A DNA stretch of 64,000 nt. It comes from Parashewanella tropica. Its GTDB lineage: Bacteria; Pseudomonadota; Gammaproteobacteria; Enterobacterales; Shewanellaceae. The notes under the pieces are model-generated. The model was not told where the DNA came from, searched no databases, and was given only the letters and a program-made list of their open reading frames with translations. The position numbers were made by a program, and so were the translations under genes. The stretch lies in NCBI RefSeq assembly GCF_004358445.1, contig NZ_CP037951.1:3545001-3609000 (forward strand), read 5' to 3'. This document shows, piece after piece, positions 9,074 to 18,390 of the stretch. Numbering within the stretch: the stretch's first letter is position 1; each line of letters starts with the position of its first letter.

Positions 9074-9685
9074 ATGGAGACAACAATAATGCTGGCAAAA
9101 CTAAGTGTAGTCATATTTCTTGTGGCTTTAGGAATTTATTTATATTCACGAAACAAGAGTACACCTTCAGCCCAACCGACTTCAGACGTAGAAACAAACT
9201 CTGAGCTTGACGTAGAAATTAAGGTCGCTCCCAGCACTGAAGAAACTGCACCTCCTGAAACAGAAACTCCGCCGAAAATACATATTGAACTTGATTGGGC
9301 CAATGAGACATTAAAATCAGCCGTGAGTGAATGGCAAAGCGCTCAAGATCCTGAGCAGCAGCTTTTATACTTAAATCAAGCGATCACCGAATGTTATAAA
9401 CAGCGGAAGTCTCGGCAATATTGTATTTATGGGCAATCCGTTCATCATTCTTTTTTAGCTCTCATCCAATCACAAGTCGATTCGTTTTCAGACAAACAAG
9501 CAAAACACGCAGGGGTAAGCTTTATGCAGCTGGCAAGCTTATCTCAAGAATCAGGTCATTATGAGCAAGCCATCTCACTTTGCGAGCAAGCACTAACATA
9601 CAAGCTAACCGATGGAACGATTACGGGCTTTGAAGGGCGCATCACTCGTATTAAACGAGCACAAGAAAAAAGCAACGCTGAATAA
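9074..9685 (+). CDS. Membrane-anchored hypothetical protein with TPR-like C-terminus
   Basis: An N-terminal hydrophobic helix (residues ~6-23, LAKLSVVIFLVALGIYLYS) is followed by an acidic Pro/Thr/Glu-rich linker and a helical domain of ~120 residues. The segment SGHYEQAISLCEQALTYKL looks like a tetratricopeptide repeat. I kept the ATG at 9074, preceded by AAAAGGAG. An in-frame ATG at 9089 is also possible. Topology suggests an inner-membrane anchor with a soluble TPR-like part. No partner is evident. Confidence 0.65.
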   Translation: METTIMLAKLSVVIFLVALGIYLYSRNKSTPSAQPTSDVETNSELDVEIKVAPSTEETAPPETETPPKIHIELDWANETLKSAVSEWQSAQDPEQQLLYLNQAITECYKQRKSRQYCIYGQSVHHSFLALIQSQVDSFSDKQAKHAGVSFMQLASLSQESGHYEQAISLCEQALTYKLTDGTITGFEGRITRIKRAQEKSNAE

Positions 9686-9751
9686 GCTTTGAAAGTTGCA
9701 TCTTCAAGTATCACTAGTATGAGTATAAACTAGGGGCAATAACCAATCATT

Positions 9752-10108
9752 TTGGGATATGTTGTGCCCCATCCTCTTAAAATTTATCAACTTACACTCG
9801 ATAAACCCAACTTGTGTTTACACTTTCGCTCAGAGATCGACTTCGAACACTTTGACTCGTTCGCAACTGAATTTTGCAACGCCATCGACAGCCGAGTGAT
9901 ACAAAAGCACTGGGGAGCTGATCGCCATCAATGGCAACTCGATTTTGAAGGTTGCTTACTCAATCTTAATTACGAGTTTTATTCTGACAGTTGCTGGCTT
10001 AGTATTGAACTTGATAAAGACTTGGATACTTTGATTTATTTAAAGCAATTATTGGATCATTTGGTTCTACCCGCTGCACCAGCTCTGGAGGCTAACAATG
10101 GTGAATGA
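9752..10108 (+). CDS. DUF3630-like protein upstream of srkA
   Basis: This is a 118-residue protein with no signal peptide or membrane span. It overlaps the start of srkA by 11 bases, so the two are probably translationally coupled. The position directly before srkA and the WQLDF...LNYEFYSDSCWLSIE pattern fit DUF3630, which I recall from the same location in Vibrio and Shewanella. The start is uncertain: a TTG at 9752 gives the longest frame, and a GTG at 9764 (VPHPLKIYQL) is the next choice. Its biochemical role is unknown. Confidence 0.7.
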   Translation: MGYVVPHPLKIYQLTLDKPNLCLHFRSEIDFEHFDSFATEFCNAIDSRVIQKHWGADRHQWQLDFEGCLLNLNYEFYSDSCWLSIELDKDLDTLIYLKQLLDHLVLPAAPALEANNGE

Positions 10109-11138
10109 TACAGTACCACAGCCCAATCATGACGATGGTGAACGCTATCCCGTGGGAGCCGAATTTCATTATCAATCTCTCACTCCAGATCATATTTTAG
10201 ATGCCATTGAAAGCATCGGTATCTATCCAGAAAGTGGCTTACTTGCTCTGAACAGTTATGAAAACCGCGTCTATCAGTTTCGCTGCGATCAAGGTGAAAA
10301 GTATGTGGTCAAGTTCTACCGCCCAGAACGTTGGAGTAAAGCCCAGATCCTCGAAGAGCACGAATTCTCTTACGAACTTGATGATGCGGAAGTACCATTA
10401 GCCTTCCCTTTAACCATCAATGGCAATACCTTACACCACTATCAAGGTTTTGACTTTGCCTTATTTAAATCCATTGGCGGAAGAGGCTTTGAAGTCGACA
10501 ACTTAGAGCAGCTCGAAATGGTCGGGCATTTTATCGGCCGTTTACATCAATGCAGTCGCCGTAGTCAGTTCCAACATCGCCCAGGTTGCAGCCCAGAACT
10601 GCTTGGAGTTGAACCAATACAATGGCTGGCTCAATCCGGTCATATTCCTGACTCGCTTCAAGAAGCGTTTTTTACCATTGCTCATCAAGTTCTCGATACG
10701 ACCAATGAGATTTGGCAAAGTGTGCCGACGAAACACATTCGTTTGCATGGTGATTTACATCCAAGCAATATTCTGTGGACGCCTGACGGCCCAGGCTTTG
10801 TTGATTTAGATGATGCCCGCAGTGGCCCAGCGGTACAAGATCTGTGGATGATGCTCACTGGCGATCGCCAACAAAAAACCATGCAGCTTGATATCTTACT
10901 GGAAGCCTACGGAGAGTTCAGTGATTTTGACATGAAAGAGCTCAAACTTATTGAACCACTTCGAGCCCTTAGAATGTTGAACTATAACGCCTGGATAAGC
11001 CGCCGTTGGGACGACCCAGCTTTCCCGATGCACTTTCCTTGGTTTAACACTCATAAGTATTGGGAAGGACAAATCTTAGCCTTTAAAGAGCAACTGGCCG
11101 CATTAAATGAAGCTCCACTGACTCTAACACCCTATTAA
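10098..11138 (+). CDS. srkA: Stress response Ser/Thr kinase A (YihE/SrkA)
   Basis: The 346-residue APH-fold kinase carries the catalytic-loop motif RLHGDLHPSNILW (near residue 216) and the metal-binding FVDLDDA. Both are diagnostic for SrkA. In E. coli this protein kinase protects against cell death linked to reactive oxygen and acts next to DsbA in the envelope stress response. The gene sits directly upstream of dsbA as in many gammaproteobacteria, where a promoter within or after srkA also serves dsbA. Confidence 0.95.
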   Translation: MVNDTVPQPNHDDGERYPVGAEFHYQSLTPDHILDAIESIGIYPESGLLALNSYENRVYQFRCDQGEKYVVKFYRPERWSKAQILEEHEFSYELDDAEVPLAFPLTINGNTLHHYQGFDFALFKSIGGRGFEVDNLEQLEMVGHFIGRLHQCSRRSQFQHRPGCSPELLGVEPIQWLAQSGHIPDSLQEAFFTIAHQVLDTTNEIWQSVPTKHIRLHGDLHPSNILWTPDGPGFVDLDDARSGPAVQDLWMMLTGDRQQKTMQLDILLEAYGEFSDFDMKELKLIEPLRALRMLNYNAWISRRWDDPAFPMHFPWFNTHKYWEGQILAFKEQLAALNEAPLTLTPY

Positions 11139-11229
11139 TTTGTAACAAATTACGCATAATGATTGAATACAGGGTACATCCATATTATGTTTGTACCTCT
11201 TATATAGATGTTTGTTTATAGGTAAAAAA

Positions 11230-11841
11230 ATGAAAAAGTTTCTATTAGTAGCGGCTGCATTACTGATGTTCCCGCTATTATCGCAAGCGGCACAATATAA
11301 AGAAGGCGTTCACTACAGCGTCATTAAAGGTCAACAAGAAACAGATAAACCAGAAATCACTGAGTACTTCTCATTTTTCTGCCCTCACTGTTATCAATTT
11401 TCACTGAATGTACTTCCTAAGCTTGAAAAAGGACTGCCTGCTGGCGTGACCTTTAAACAAAGCCACGTTGACTTTATTGGTGGCAAAATGGGTGAAGAAC
11501 TTAGCCGTGCTTTTGCCGTAGCCGACCAATTAGGCGTACTAAAGAAAATGGAAAAAACCCTGTTCAGAGCAATCCATGTTCAACGTCAACGTTTAACCAG
11601 TCGTGATGATGTACGTAAGATTTTCATTGCTAATGGGGTTTCGGGTAAGGATTTCGACTCTGCAATCAACTCTTTCATGGTTAACGCTAAAGTCTCTCAA
11701 ATGCGTCGTGCAGCACAAGATGCTCAAATCAATGGCGTACCAGATTTGGTTGTTAATGGTGTCTACAAAGTTGAAAAAGGCGCGATTAAATCTTGGGATG
11801 AATACTTAGCCATCGCTTTTTGGTTAGCGAAAAATAAGTAA
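11230..11841 (+). CDS. dsbA: Periplasmic thiol:disulfide oxidoreductase DsbA
   Basis: The protein has ~203 residues. A signal peptide (MKKFLLVAAALLMFPLLSQA) leads into a thioredoxin fold with a CPHC active site (FFCPHCYQF) and the cis-proline loop NGVPDLVVNG. DsbA oxidises cysteines of exported proteins and is recharged by DsbB. I moved the start from an upstream frame (11191) to the ATG at 11230 because it yields a clean signal peptide. A strong terminator separates it from the paralogue that follows. Confidence 0.95.
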   Translation: MKKFLLVAAALLMFPLLSQAAQYKEGVHYSVIKGQQETDKPEITEYFSFFCPHCYQFSLNVLPKLEKGLPAGVTFKQSHVDFIGGKMGEELSRAFAVADQLGVLKKMEKTLFRAIHVQRQRLTSRDDVRKIFIANGVSGKDFDSAINSFMVNAKVSQMRRAAQDAQINGVPDLVVNGVYKVEKGAIKSWDEYLAIAFWLAKNK

Positions 11842-11860
11842 TTTTTAAAAGAATTATCTG

Positions 11861-11884
11861 GGGAGCTTCGGCTCCCTTTTTAAT
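11861..11884 (+). terminator. Terminator after dsbA
   Basis: GGGAGC and GCTCCC pair around a TTCG tetraloop and are followed by TTTTT. Confidence 0.9.
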
Positions 11885-11918
11885 GAGTTAAAAAGCAGAA
11901 TATAAGGACATAATTCGA

Positions 11919-12512
11919 ATGAAAAAGCTGATTGTAATACTGACGATGATACTCTCATTTTCAAGCCTAGCTGCCGACTTTACACAAGGCACCCACTACA
12001 CCAAAGTAGATAACCCTGCACCAACGTCAAAACCCACAGTGACAGAGTATTTTTCATTTTATTGTGGTCACTGTTATCGCTGGTCTAAAACCGTGGTTCC
12101 ACAAATAAAAAAAACATTGCCTTCTTCAGTGGATTTTAGACAAGTTCATACCTATGCCGATCCAGTCACCGAACAGCTGAGTAAAACTTTCGTCCTATCT
12201 GAGCAACTCGGAAATGCACCTCGAATTGAAGCCGCCATTTTTGATGCCATTCACAAACAAAAGCGCCGACCAACCACAAAGGCAGAAGTAAAAAGTTTAG
12301 TGTTGGACTCTGGGCTTAATGCGCAAGACTACGCCCAAACCAACTCCTTTATGGTTTCAGCTCAAGTAAGAAAACACGGAAAAGAACTAAAGCAATTTGA
12401 TATTCAAGCCATACCAACACTGATTGTGAATGGGCAATACAAAGTTAATTTGCAATCCATAAAATCTGAGCAAGAATTATTGGCGTTAGTAAAATATTTG
12501 ACCACAATTTGA
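11919..12512 (+). CDS. Second DsbA-family oxidoreductase with CGHC active site
   Basis: The 197-residue secreted thioredoxin-fold protein is clearly a paralogue of the preceding DsbA: FTQGTHYTKV matches KEGVHYSVIK, and VTEYFSFYCGHCYRW matches ITEYFSFFCPHCYQF. The dipeptide between the cysteines is Gly-His, as in protein disulfide isomerase, instead of Pro-His. The cis-Pro loop is IQAIPTLIVNG. The CxxC dipeptide sets redox potential in this family, so a less oxidising or isomerase-like role is a reasonable inference. The signal peptide is MKKLIVILTMILSFSSLAA. Confidence 0.88.
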   Translation: MKKLIVILTMILSFSSLAADFTQGTHYTKVDNPAPTSKPTVTEYFSFYCGHCYRWSKTVVPQIKKTLPSSVDFRQVHTYADPVTEQLSKTFVLSEQLGNAPRIEAAIFDAIHKQKRRPTTKAEVKSLVLDSGLNAQDYAQTNSFMVSAQVRKHGKELKQFDIQAIPTLIVNGQYKVNLQSIKSEQELLALVKYLTTI

Positions 12513-12634
12513 CATCAAATATTCACAATAAAAAGCGAAACTTTTTCCGCCGCTACAGGTCTATATATGCGTGACCCGTTTTCAACGTGACACAACAAGT
12601 ATTCTAAAGACATGAATGTCGTGAGGTTTCAGAA

Positions 12635-12847
12635 ATGAGAAGATTTCCTATTTATGCGCCTAAGCTAATCGCTAAACACGTTCGTATTTTTGTTAAAGGC
12701 GTCATCTGGGTAAAAGATTTAGGAGTGATTTACTTTGATGGTGGAAAACTGGTTATTCCAAGATGGTGCCGCCCAAAAGTCAAACAAGCCATCACCGAGA
12801 TGAATGAACTTATATTGGCTGACAAGCAGTCTGTTCAGGCTTGCTAA
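12635..12847 (+). CDS. Small basic hypothetical protein
   Basis: The 70-residue protein begins at an ATG 8 bases after GAGG. It is rich in Lys/Arg/Ile/Val and has no membrane span. The pattern FVKGVIWVKDLGVIYFDGGKLVIP suggests a small beta-rich fold. It ends at a bidirectional hairpin shared with zapB on the other strand. I do not recognise the family. Confidence 0.6.
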   Translation: MRRFPIYAPKLIAKHVRIFVKGVIWVKDLGVIYFDGGKLVIPRWCRPKVKQAITEMNELILADKQSVQAC

Positions 12848-12867
12848 GTATTTTAATTGAATTATAT

Positions 12868-12895
12868 CGATGCCTTAATTTCCACCAAGGCATCG
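12868..12895. terminator. Bidirectional terminator between the small basic gene and zapB
   Basis: CGATGCCTT and AAGGCATCG pair perfectly around a 10-base loop between two convergent genes. T-tracts are weak on both sides. Confidence 0.6.
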
Positions 12896-12905
12896 ATTGG
12901 ATATA

Positions 12906-13112
12906 TTAAGCGTCAATATCTTCGTTTAATAAGCCAACTAAACCGCTCACTTTATCATTCCACGAATTCAGTTCAGTTTGTAACTGCTCGACCTTAGCCG
13001 TCAGTTCAGCATTTTTTTGCTTTTCTTCATCAAGCTCCATTTTTTGCAGCTCAATAGTTTCTACAGTGGCTTTAATTTTCGCTTCCAGTTGTGACAATAA
13101 TTCTAAGCTCAT
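12906..13112 (-). CDS. zapB: Cell division protein ZapB
   Basis: The 68-residue protein is an almost continuous coiled coil starting [20 protein letters not shown], matching the ZapB N-terminus, and ending [11 protein letters not shown]. ZapB stabilises the Z-ring through ZapA and links it to the chromosome terminus via MatP. I chose the ATG at 13112 because GAAGAGAG lies just before it; a longer frame from 13145 adds a non-conserved [10 protein letters not shown] extension. Confidence 0.9.
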   Translation of the reverse strand: MSLELLSQLEAKIKATVETIELQKMELDEEKQKNAELTAKVEQLQTELNSWNDKVSGLVGLLNEDIDA

Positions 13113-13232
13113 GGAACTCTCTTCAATAACTAAATGATGATGCAATTTTATCAGTGGTAATGGTTAATTGAGAAGCGTTTTCCATAACAATTAGAAACTT
13201 TTCTTAGCAATGTTAGATAATTGTCAGTAACC

Positions 13233-13501
13233 TAATACCAATTACAGTAATTAAATGCTCAACTCAGAGCTGTGTATGCGGTCAAAGGGCAATCGAAATT
13301 GATGCAGACATAGTTACTCTACGTCAAAGCAATTTTGAGCAGGAATTTGACCGCATACAAGCTCCCAAAGGGCAAGGCTAAAGGTTTCCATTACTGCATT
13401 ACAAGCTCTTGAATTATCCCGATAGTACTTCGAGCTTGCGCTTTGTACTGAAAATCTTTAGCTCTTGCTGAGTAAGAGATTAATTACTGTAGTTGGTATA
13501 A
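13233..13501. repeat. MITE-like element with ~22-bp terminal inverted repeats
   Basis: The ends are TAATACCAATTACAGTAATT and, inverted, TTATACCAACTACAGTAATT, with two or three mismatches across 22 bases. A nested inverted repeat lies within (GTATGCGGTCAAA at 13274-13286 and its complement at 13346-13358). The 269-base unit has no coding capacity and fills the whole gap between zapB and the antiporter gene. The layout fits a non-autonomous transposable element or a genome-wide intergenic repeat. Confidence 0.75.
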
Positions 13502-13540
13502 GATAACTCCTAACCTTTCAATCAAGTTTCTGACCTCAAT

Positions 13541-15031
13541 ATGACCACTCCGTTTCTTGCGCTTTTACCATTATTTTTAACCCTCATTTTGGCATTAACA
13601 GTAAGAAATACCCTACTTGCACTGGGAGTCGGTATTGTCAGTGGAAGCTTGATCCTCAATCAGTTTTCTTTAGGGGCTTCCATAGAACATTTAAGCCATT
13701 TATTCATTGAGCAATTTTACCAACAAGGTCAATGGCAAGCTTGGCATCTCAACGTACTAGCAACCATGATATTACTTGGGATCATGACCAAGCTGCTTTC
13801 AAGAAGTCACGCCGTCGATGAGTTTAGTCACTGGCTTCACAATCGAATTCGAACACCAAGGCAAGCCAGATTAGGCATGGTATTTTTAGGCTGGTTTGTA
13901 TTTATTGATGGTTTGTTTAGCTGCCTAGCGGTCGGAAACATTTGCCAGCCGCTATCAAAAAAATACGGCGTTAAACCAGAGCAACTGGCTTATTTTGTTG
14001 ACTCGAATGCTTCTCCAGTTACCTCTCTAATACCATTTTCCAGTTGGGGACCTTATGTAATTGCCATCTTGGCAAGCATGACATTTTTATCCGGTTCAGC
14101 CTTCAGTAACTTTGTCGACATCGCGCAAATGAATTTTTACGCTATCAGCACCTTGTTTATTTCTGTATTAGTAGCGTGGTTTGGGGTTGGTTTTGGTGCA
14201 ACGCCCAACGAGGGAGTAGTGGTTCAGCTTAACTCAGACAAACAAGGTTCTCCATGGCTATTACTTCTACCTATTTTGATCTTACTTATCGGTTCACTTG
14301 CTCTCATGCTACTTTCAGGGGCAATAGCAACAAACAGCATGGAAATAGATCTGTGGCTAGCCCATGCTGATATTGGCAGCAGTATGAGAAACGCGAGTTT
14401 ATTTGCTGTACTGATCACCTTGTTACTTCTCAAAACCAGTGGTCGCAGCTTCGACGCCTTACTCAAGGATACTTGGATAGGGTTAAACACCATGACATTT
14501 GCTTGCAGTATTTTGCTGTTCACTTGGCTAATTGGGACTATTGTCAAAGAGCTCTCTATTGCAGCCATCCTAGCTGATTGGGCTCAGCAACATTTATCCA
14601 ATCAGTTTTTATTAAGTGGATTATTTGTTTTGTGTGCCACCATGGCCTTTGCTACAGGATCAAGTTGGGGCACCTTCGCCATTATGTTGCCCATTGGTGG
14701 GGAAATCGCTCACATCATTGATCCTCAACTCTTGTTACCCGCCCTCAGTGCCGTCATGGCCGGCTCAGTCTTTGGCGATCATTGTTCCCCGATATCAGAC
14801 ACCAGTGTACTCAGTGCTACCAGCAGCGGCTGCACACCTCGTCAGCATGTGGTGACTCAACTGCCATTTGCTTTTGCTGGTGCCTTTTCTACATTGATAG
14901 GATTTCAACTACTTAATTGGTCATTAGGGTATACTATTTCGCTTTCTGCCGTTGTTTGCATCTGTATGGCTTTGCTCTTCACTATGCAAAAATTTAAACA
15001 GCGTAACGCACACAAAATCGCTGCTCACTAA
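13541..15031 (+). CDS. NhaC-family Na+/H+ antiporter-like membrane protein
   Basis: The 496-residue protein has about eleven or twelve hydrophobic segments. Family signatures include the FIDGLFSCLAVGN segment, VDSNASPVTSLIPFSSWGPY in the first half, and GSVFGDHCSPISDTSVLSATSSGC in the second half. These belong to the NhaC/YuiF-like ion transporter group, which exchanges Na+ or substrates such as malate/lactate or arginine/ornithine. The exact substrate cannot be read from sequence. arfB follows after 16 bases, so they may share a transcript. Confidence 0.85.
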   Translation: MTTPFLALLPLFLTLILALTVRNTLLALGVGIVSGSLILNQFSLGASIEHLSHLFIEQFYQQGQWQAWHLNVLATMILLGIMTKLLSRSHAVDEFSHWLHNRIRTPRQARLGMVFLGWFVFIDGLFSCLAVGNICQPLSKKYGVKPEQLAYFVDSNASPVTSLIPFSSWGPYVIAILASMTFLSGSAFSNFVDIAQMNFYAISTLFISVLVAWFGVGFGATPNEGVVVQLNSDKQGSPWLLLLPILILLIGSLALMLLSGAIATNSMEIDLWLAHADIGSSMRNASLFAVLITLLLLKTSGRSFDALLKDTWIGLNTMTFACSILLFTWLIGTIVKELSIAAILADWAQQHLSNQFLLSGLFVLCATMAFATGSSWGTFAIMLPIGGEIAHIIDPQLLLPALSAVMAGSVFGDHCSPISDTSVLSATSSGCTPRQHVVTQLPFAFAGAFSTLIGFQLLNWSLGYTISLSAVVCICMALLFTMQKFKQRNAHKIAAH

Positions 15032-15047
15032 TTAAAGAAAACCACCT

Positions 15048-15464
15048 ATGATACAAATCTCAACCCGAGTCCACATTCCTGAATCTGAAATAGAATGGCA
15101 GTTTGTTCGTGCCAGCGGTGCGGGCGGTCAACACGTTAACAAGGTTTCGACAGCGGCGGTTTTGATCTTTGATATCAAGGCTTCTAGCCTACCTGACTAT
15201 TACCGACAAAGGTTACTGTCTAAAGCTGACCATCGTATAACCAAAAGCGGTAAGATTATCATTAAGGCACAATCGACTCGAAGCCAAGATGATAATCGTC
15301 AGCAAGCATTAGCCATGTTTATTGAGCTAATAAAATCCGTCACCTTAGTCCAGAAAAAACGTATTGCCACAAAGCCAACAAGATCGAGTCAAACCAAACG
15401 AATGGATAAAAAGAAGCAGCGCGGTCAAACCAAAAGTTTGCGCAGTAAGAAAATTCCTTTGTGA
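15048..15464 (+). CDS. arfB: Ribosome rescue peptidyl-tRNA hydrolase ArfB (YaeJ)
   Basis: The 138-residue protein contains the release-factor GGQ motif (GAGGQHVNKVSTAA, near residue 25) and a basic, Lys/Arg/Gln-rich C-terminal tail (residues ~105-138) that in ArfB enters the empty mRNA channel. Both features are hallmarks. It releases nascent chains from ribosomes stalled at the end of truncated mRNAs. It lies 16 bases after the antiporter gene. Confidence 0.93.
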   Translation: MIQISTRVHIPESEIEWQFVRASGAGGQHVNKVSTAAVLIFDIKASSLPDYYRQRLLSKADHRITKSGKIIIKAQSTRSQDDNRQQALAMFIELIKSVTLVQKKRIATKPTRSSQTKRMDKKKQRGQTKSLRSKKIPL

Positions 15465-15517
15465 TTTGTGGAGTTACCGATTAACCTGTAATGATAAATG
15501 GATGAGAGTGTTAAACA

Positions 15518-15952
15518 ATGACTAAAGTGCTATTGGTAAATGGCCCCAACTTAAATTTGTTAGGTCGACGCGAACCTGAGGTGTATGGCTCAGAAACCCT
15601 TGAGCAAACTGTACAGTCTCTGCAAAAGCAAGCCGCACAGTTATCCATTACGCTTGATCATATTCAATCTAACGCTGAACATGAGTTGATAGATGCGATT
15701 CATCAAACGAAAGCTGAACTGATCATCATCAACCCTGCCGCTTTCACTCATACTTCTGTCGCCCTCAGAGATGCACTGCTTGGCGTAAATATTCCCTTTA
15801 TCGAAATTCATTTGTCTAACATTCACAGCCGTGAACCCTTTAGGCAGCACTCGTATTTTTCAGATAAAGCCATCGGAGTCATTTGCGGTTTTGGTAGTCA
15901 AGGTTACACAATGGCACTGCATGCTGCGGCCGCACGATTAGCAACAGCCTAA
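15518..15952 (+). CDS. aroQ: Type II 3-dehydroquinate dehydratase
   Basis: The 144-residue protein has the family start [20 protein letters not shown] with the catalytic Arg/Tyr region, [17 protein letters not shown], and [17 protein letters not shown]. It catalyses the third step of the shikimate pathway as a dodecamer. Its stop overlaps the 3' end of the convergent glycosyltransferase gene by four bases. Confidence 0.96.
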   Translation: MTKVLLVNGPNLNLLGRREPEVYGSETLEQTVQSLQKQAAQLSITLDHIQSNAEHELIDAIHQTKAELIIINPAAFTHTSVALRDALLGVNIPFIEIHLSNIHSREPFRQHSYFSDKAIGVICGFGSQGYTMALHAAAARLATA

Positions 15953-16989
15953 CGCCAACTGTCAGGTAAAGTAACCTGTTGCCACAATTGTTTAGACAGT
16001 ACTTCTTGGTTATCCCAATCTCCCTGTTGTAACCAATCAACTAACGCATCGGCGACTTGAGGGTATTCAATCGGTTGAGGATTGGCTTTTTTCAGCCAGC
16101 GACTAAGAATCTGTGGATCCAACGTCATCATTGCATCGGCTGCGGCCAATAACTCTAATGCGGCTACGTTACAGTGCTGTTCAAACTGACCTAGCAAGGG
16201 TTTAACTAAGATTTTTTTGCCTAAGGTGAGTGCCTCACTCACCAATTCAAAGCCTGCATTACAGATCACGCCGCCACAACTGGCTAAGTGACGCTTAAAT
16301 CCGAGCCGATCAAAACCATGCCATGTAATATGACTCGGCAACTCTTGTTCAATGCTGTCTTTGTGATATACCAAAAACTGATAACCGTTATATGGTTTAA
16401 GCAATTCTATAATATCGCCTGGTGACTCAAACGGCAGGTAAACTAAGATTTGATGGGGAAACTCACCGTCCACCTCTGTCACATCCACAAAGGGCGGTAA
16501 GATCGGGAAACCGAAGTGATGCCAGTGACAGCCTAAAGCGACATCAACGGGAGCAAAATATTTCAGCATTAAATCGCTAAACCATTGAGTACCTGATTTA
16601 GGCACAGCGTGTAATAACGCGGCTTGATGACTAATCCCTATGGCTGGCACGCCTTGGTTTTTAGCCGCCCAAGCAGTAACAGGCTCATAATCATTTAACA
16701 CCACATCATAATTGGTCAAATCGATACTTTCGATGTCTTGCAGTATTGAACGAGACATATTTTGTTTTATGGTTTTGCCAATTTGTAATTTCCCTGCAGC
16801 ACTTGAAAATGTCATGCCTTTCAAGCACCGAAAATCGCCAAATTCGTCCATGTTAAAAAACTGCTCACGAGGACGCCCTGAAAACAGATAATCAACGTGT
16901 AAACCATGCTCTTGCAACGCAGATGCCATTACTCTAGCACGGCTCAGATGCCCATTACCTGTGCCTTGTACTCCATACAAAATACGCAT
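15949..16989 (-). CDS. MJ1255/VC2487-type glycosyltransferase-like protein
   Basis: The 346-residue protein starts [21 protein letters not shown], the glycine-rich nucleotide-sugar loop of GT-B enzymes. Near its end it has [26 protein letters not shown], the donor-binding segment typical of MurG-like GT28 folds. This pattern matches the MJ1255/VC2487 family. The PAP2 gene is 15 bases upstream on the same strand, which suggests joint action on a lipid-linked sugar or envelope glycan. The product is not known. Confidence 0.8.
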   Translation of the reverse strand: MRILYGVQGTGNGHLSRARVMASALQEHGLHVDYLFSGRPREQFFNMDEFGDFRCLKGMTFSSAAGKLQIGKTIKQNMSRSILQDIESIDLTNYDVVLNDYEPVTAWAAKNQGVPAIGISHQAALLHAVPKSGTQWFSDLMLKYFAPVDVALGCHWHHFGFPILPPFVDVTEVDGEFPHQILVYLPFESPGDIIELLKPYNGYQFLVYHKDSIEQELPSHITWHGFDRLGFKRHLASCGGVICNAGFELVSEALTLGKKILVKPLLGQFEQHCNVAALELLAAADAMMTLDPQILSRWLKKANPQPIEYPQVADALVDWLQQGDWDNQEVLSKQLWQQVTLPDSWR

Positions 16990-17004
16990 GAAAACCCTTG
17001 CTGG

Positions 17005-17544
17005 TTAACTAATATAATTTAACGCTAGCATTACTGAACCAGAACCAAGCAATGCACCTGCAATGATATCGGTCGGATAATGAACCATTAATGCCACTCT
17101 CGACAAACCAATTAACAATGCCCATACAAGCAAAACAGCACCCAATATAGGTAAAACAAAACACGTTGCCGTTGCCATAACGGTAGCAGCTGCAGTATGC
17201 CCCGAAGGTAAGCTGAATTTATCTGATGGCTCAAAGCCTAGCTCTATTCCTTGAAAACAATAACAAGGTCGAGTTCGGCGAATGCTGTTTTTTAATAGTA
17301 CATAGAGAGGTAACTCAATAGCAAAGCTGGTGAGCAGAAGATTAAATAACTGCTGCCCCTTTGAATGAAACAACAGTAACATTACCGCCAGTAACACATA
17401 ATAATGACCATCACCCGATGCCGAAATCCGTTTGGCGACAGTTTGAAGCTGATATCGCTTGACAGTATCAGCTACGGAGTAGAAACCTCGGACATCAAAT
17501 CGACTGATCATTTTTAGCATTGACAGAAACAAAACTCTAAACAA
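17005..17544 (-). CDS. PAP2-family membrane phosphatase
   Basis: The 179-residue polytopic protein has all three PAP2 motifs: KNSIRRTRP, the PSGH of SLPSGHTAA, and SRVALMVHYPTD. These dephosphorylate lipids such as phosphatidate or undecaprenyl diphosphate at the membrane. It is the first gene of a two-gene unit with the downstream glycosyltransferase. The pairing favours a role in recycling or trimming a lipid carrier. Confidence 0.88.
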   Translation of the reverse strand: MFRVLFLSMLKMISRFDVRGFYSVADTVKRYQLQTVAKRISASGDGHYYVLLAVMLLLFHSKGQQLFNLLLTSFAIELPLYVLLKNSIRRTRPCYCFQGIELGFEPSDKFSLPSGHTAAATVMATATCFVLPILGAVLLVWALLIGLSRVALMVHYPTDIIAGALLGSGSVMLALNYIS

Positions 17545-17708
17545 GTACCAATGCTGTAAAAGTAGACAAGGTGTATGACTGTTAGGTTACTTTTAGACGA
17601 ATGTTTTATGACAAATGATGAACAAAAGTTCATCTATGGGGAAAGAAAAACAAGAAAGAAAAAACAAAGGGCTCTCAAATGAATCAAAAGCCCATAAAAT
17701 GCATATGA

Positions 17709-17960
17709 TTAAGCTTTAGCAGTTTCAGCCGCTTTGCTTTCCATATACATTTTGGTGAGGTAGTACACGTTAATACAAGCAATAAACGCATTCATACCAG
17801 CCACTGGCCACGCTTCAATCAAGGCACCATAAGTAGAAAATAATGCGCAGCCAACAAAGTTAAGGCATCTTAGTTTAACAATGTCCTTCATCATTAAAGA
17901 AATCGCTACCATGACAGATGCCATGTAACCTAAAATCTCAACCCAGTTTAATCCTTCCAT
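17709..17960 (-). CDS. Small YgjV-like inner membrane protein
   Basis: The 83-residue protein has two or three hydrophobic segments (MASVMVAISLMM, LNFVGCALFSTYGALI, GMNAFIACINVYYLTKMY). The segment around LRCLNFVGCALFSTYGALIEAWP resembles part of the YgjV family. A GTTACTGATGG context at the start has AGAGGTTAC upstream as a ribosome-binding site. No function is established for this type. Confidence 0.65.
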   Translation of the reverse strand: MEGLNWVEILGYMASVMVAISLMMKDIVKLRCLNFVGCALFSTYGALIEAWPVAGMNAFIACINVYYLTKMYMESKAAETAKA

Positions 17961-18390
17961 CAGTAACCTCTATGTTACGTCAAGCGCGCCGTTTCAGTGA
18001 GCACATCGACGTATTGTTTATAATATGAAATAGTTTGTTTTATATATACTATCAAAGGAAGGAACATCTTCGAAACAGAAAAGGTTAAATAGATGACATA
18101 GCTCATACTTTGTGAACACATTGTTATCTCAACGACAGTTTTTGATGATTATTTAATCTAAAAAAAGTAAATAATGTGATCTCGCAACAGCTTTAGACCA
18201 ATAATTTGCGGTAAATCAAAGAGCTATCAAGCTTACAAACTTTACTATCAGAATAAAGATATACTTGAAACACAGAAGCTTAGAATGACTTTCTATCCTG
18301 ACTCTGATTTTTGAGTTTTCTATCTGTGCAGCAAATGCTATAACTCATTACAGTAAATTTAAAACATCGTGACTCTTCAGGAGCATTAAT
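17961..18390. other. Intergenic region between divergent genes
   Basis: These 430 bases separate the small membrane gene (minus) and rraA (plus). The stretch is AT-rich and shows no open frame I would support, no convincing inverted repeat and no repeat copy. It must hold both promoters. A CAGGAGC ribosome-binding site precedes the rraA ATG. Confidence 0.6.
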
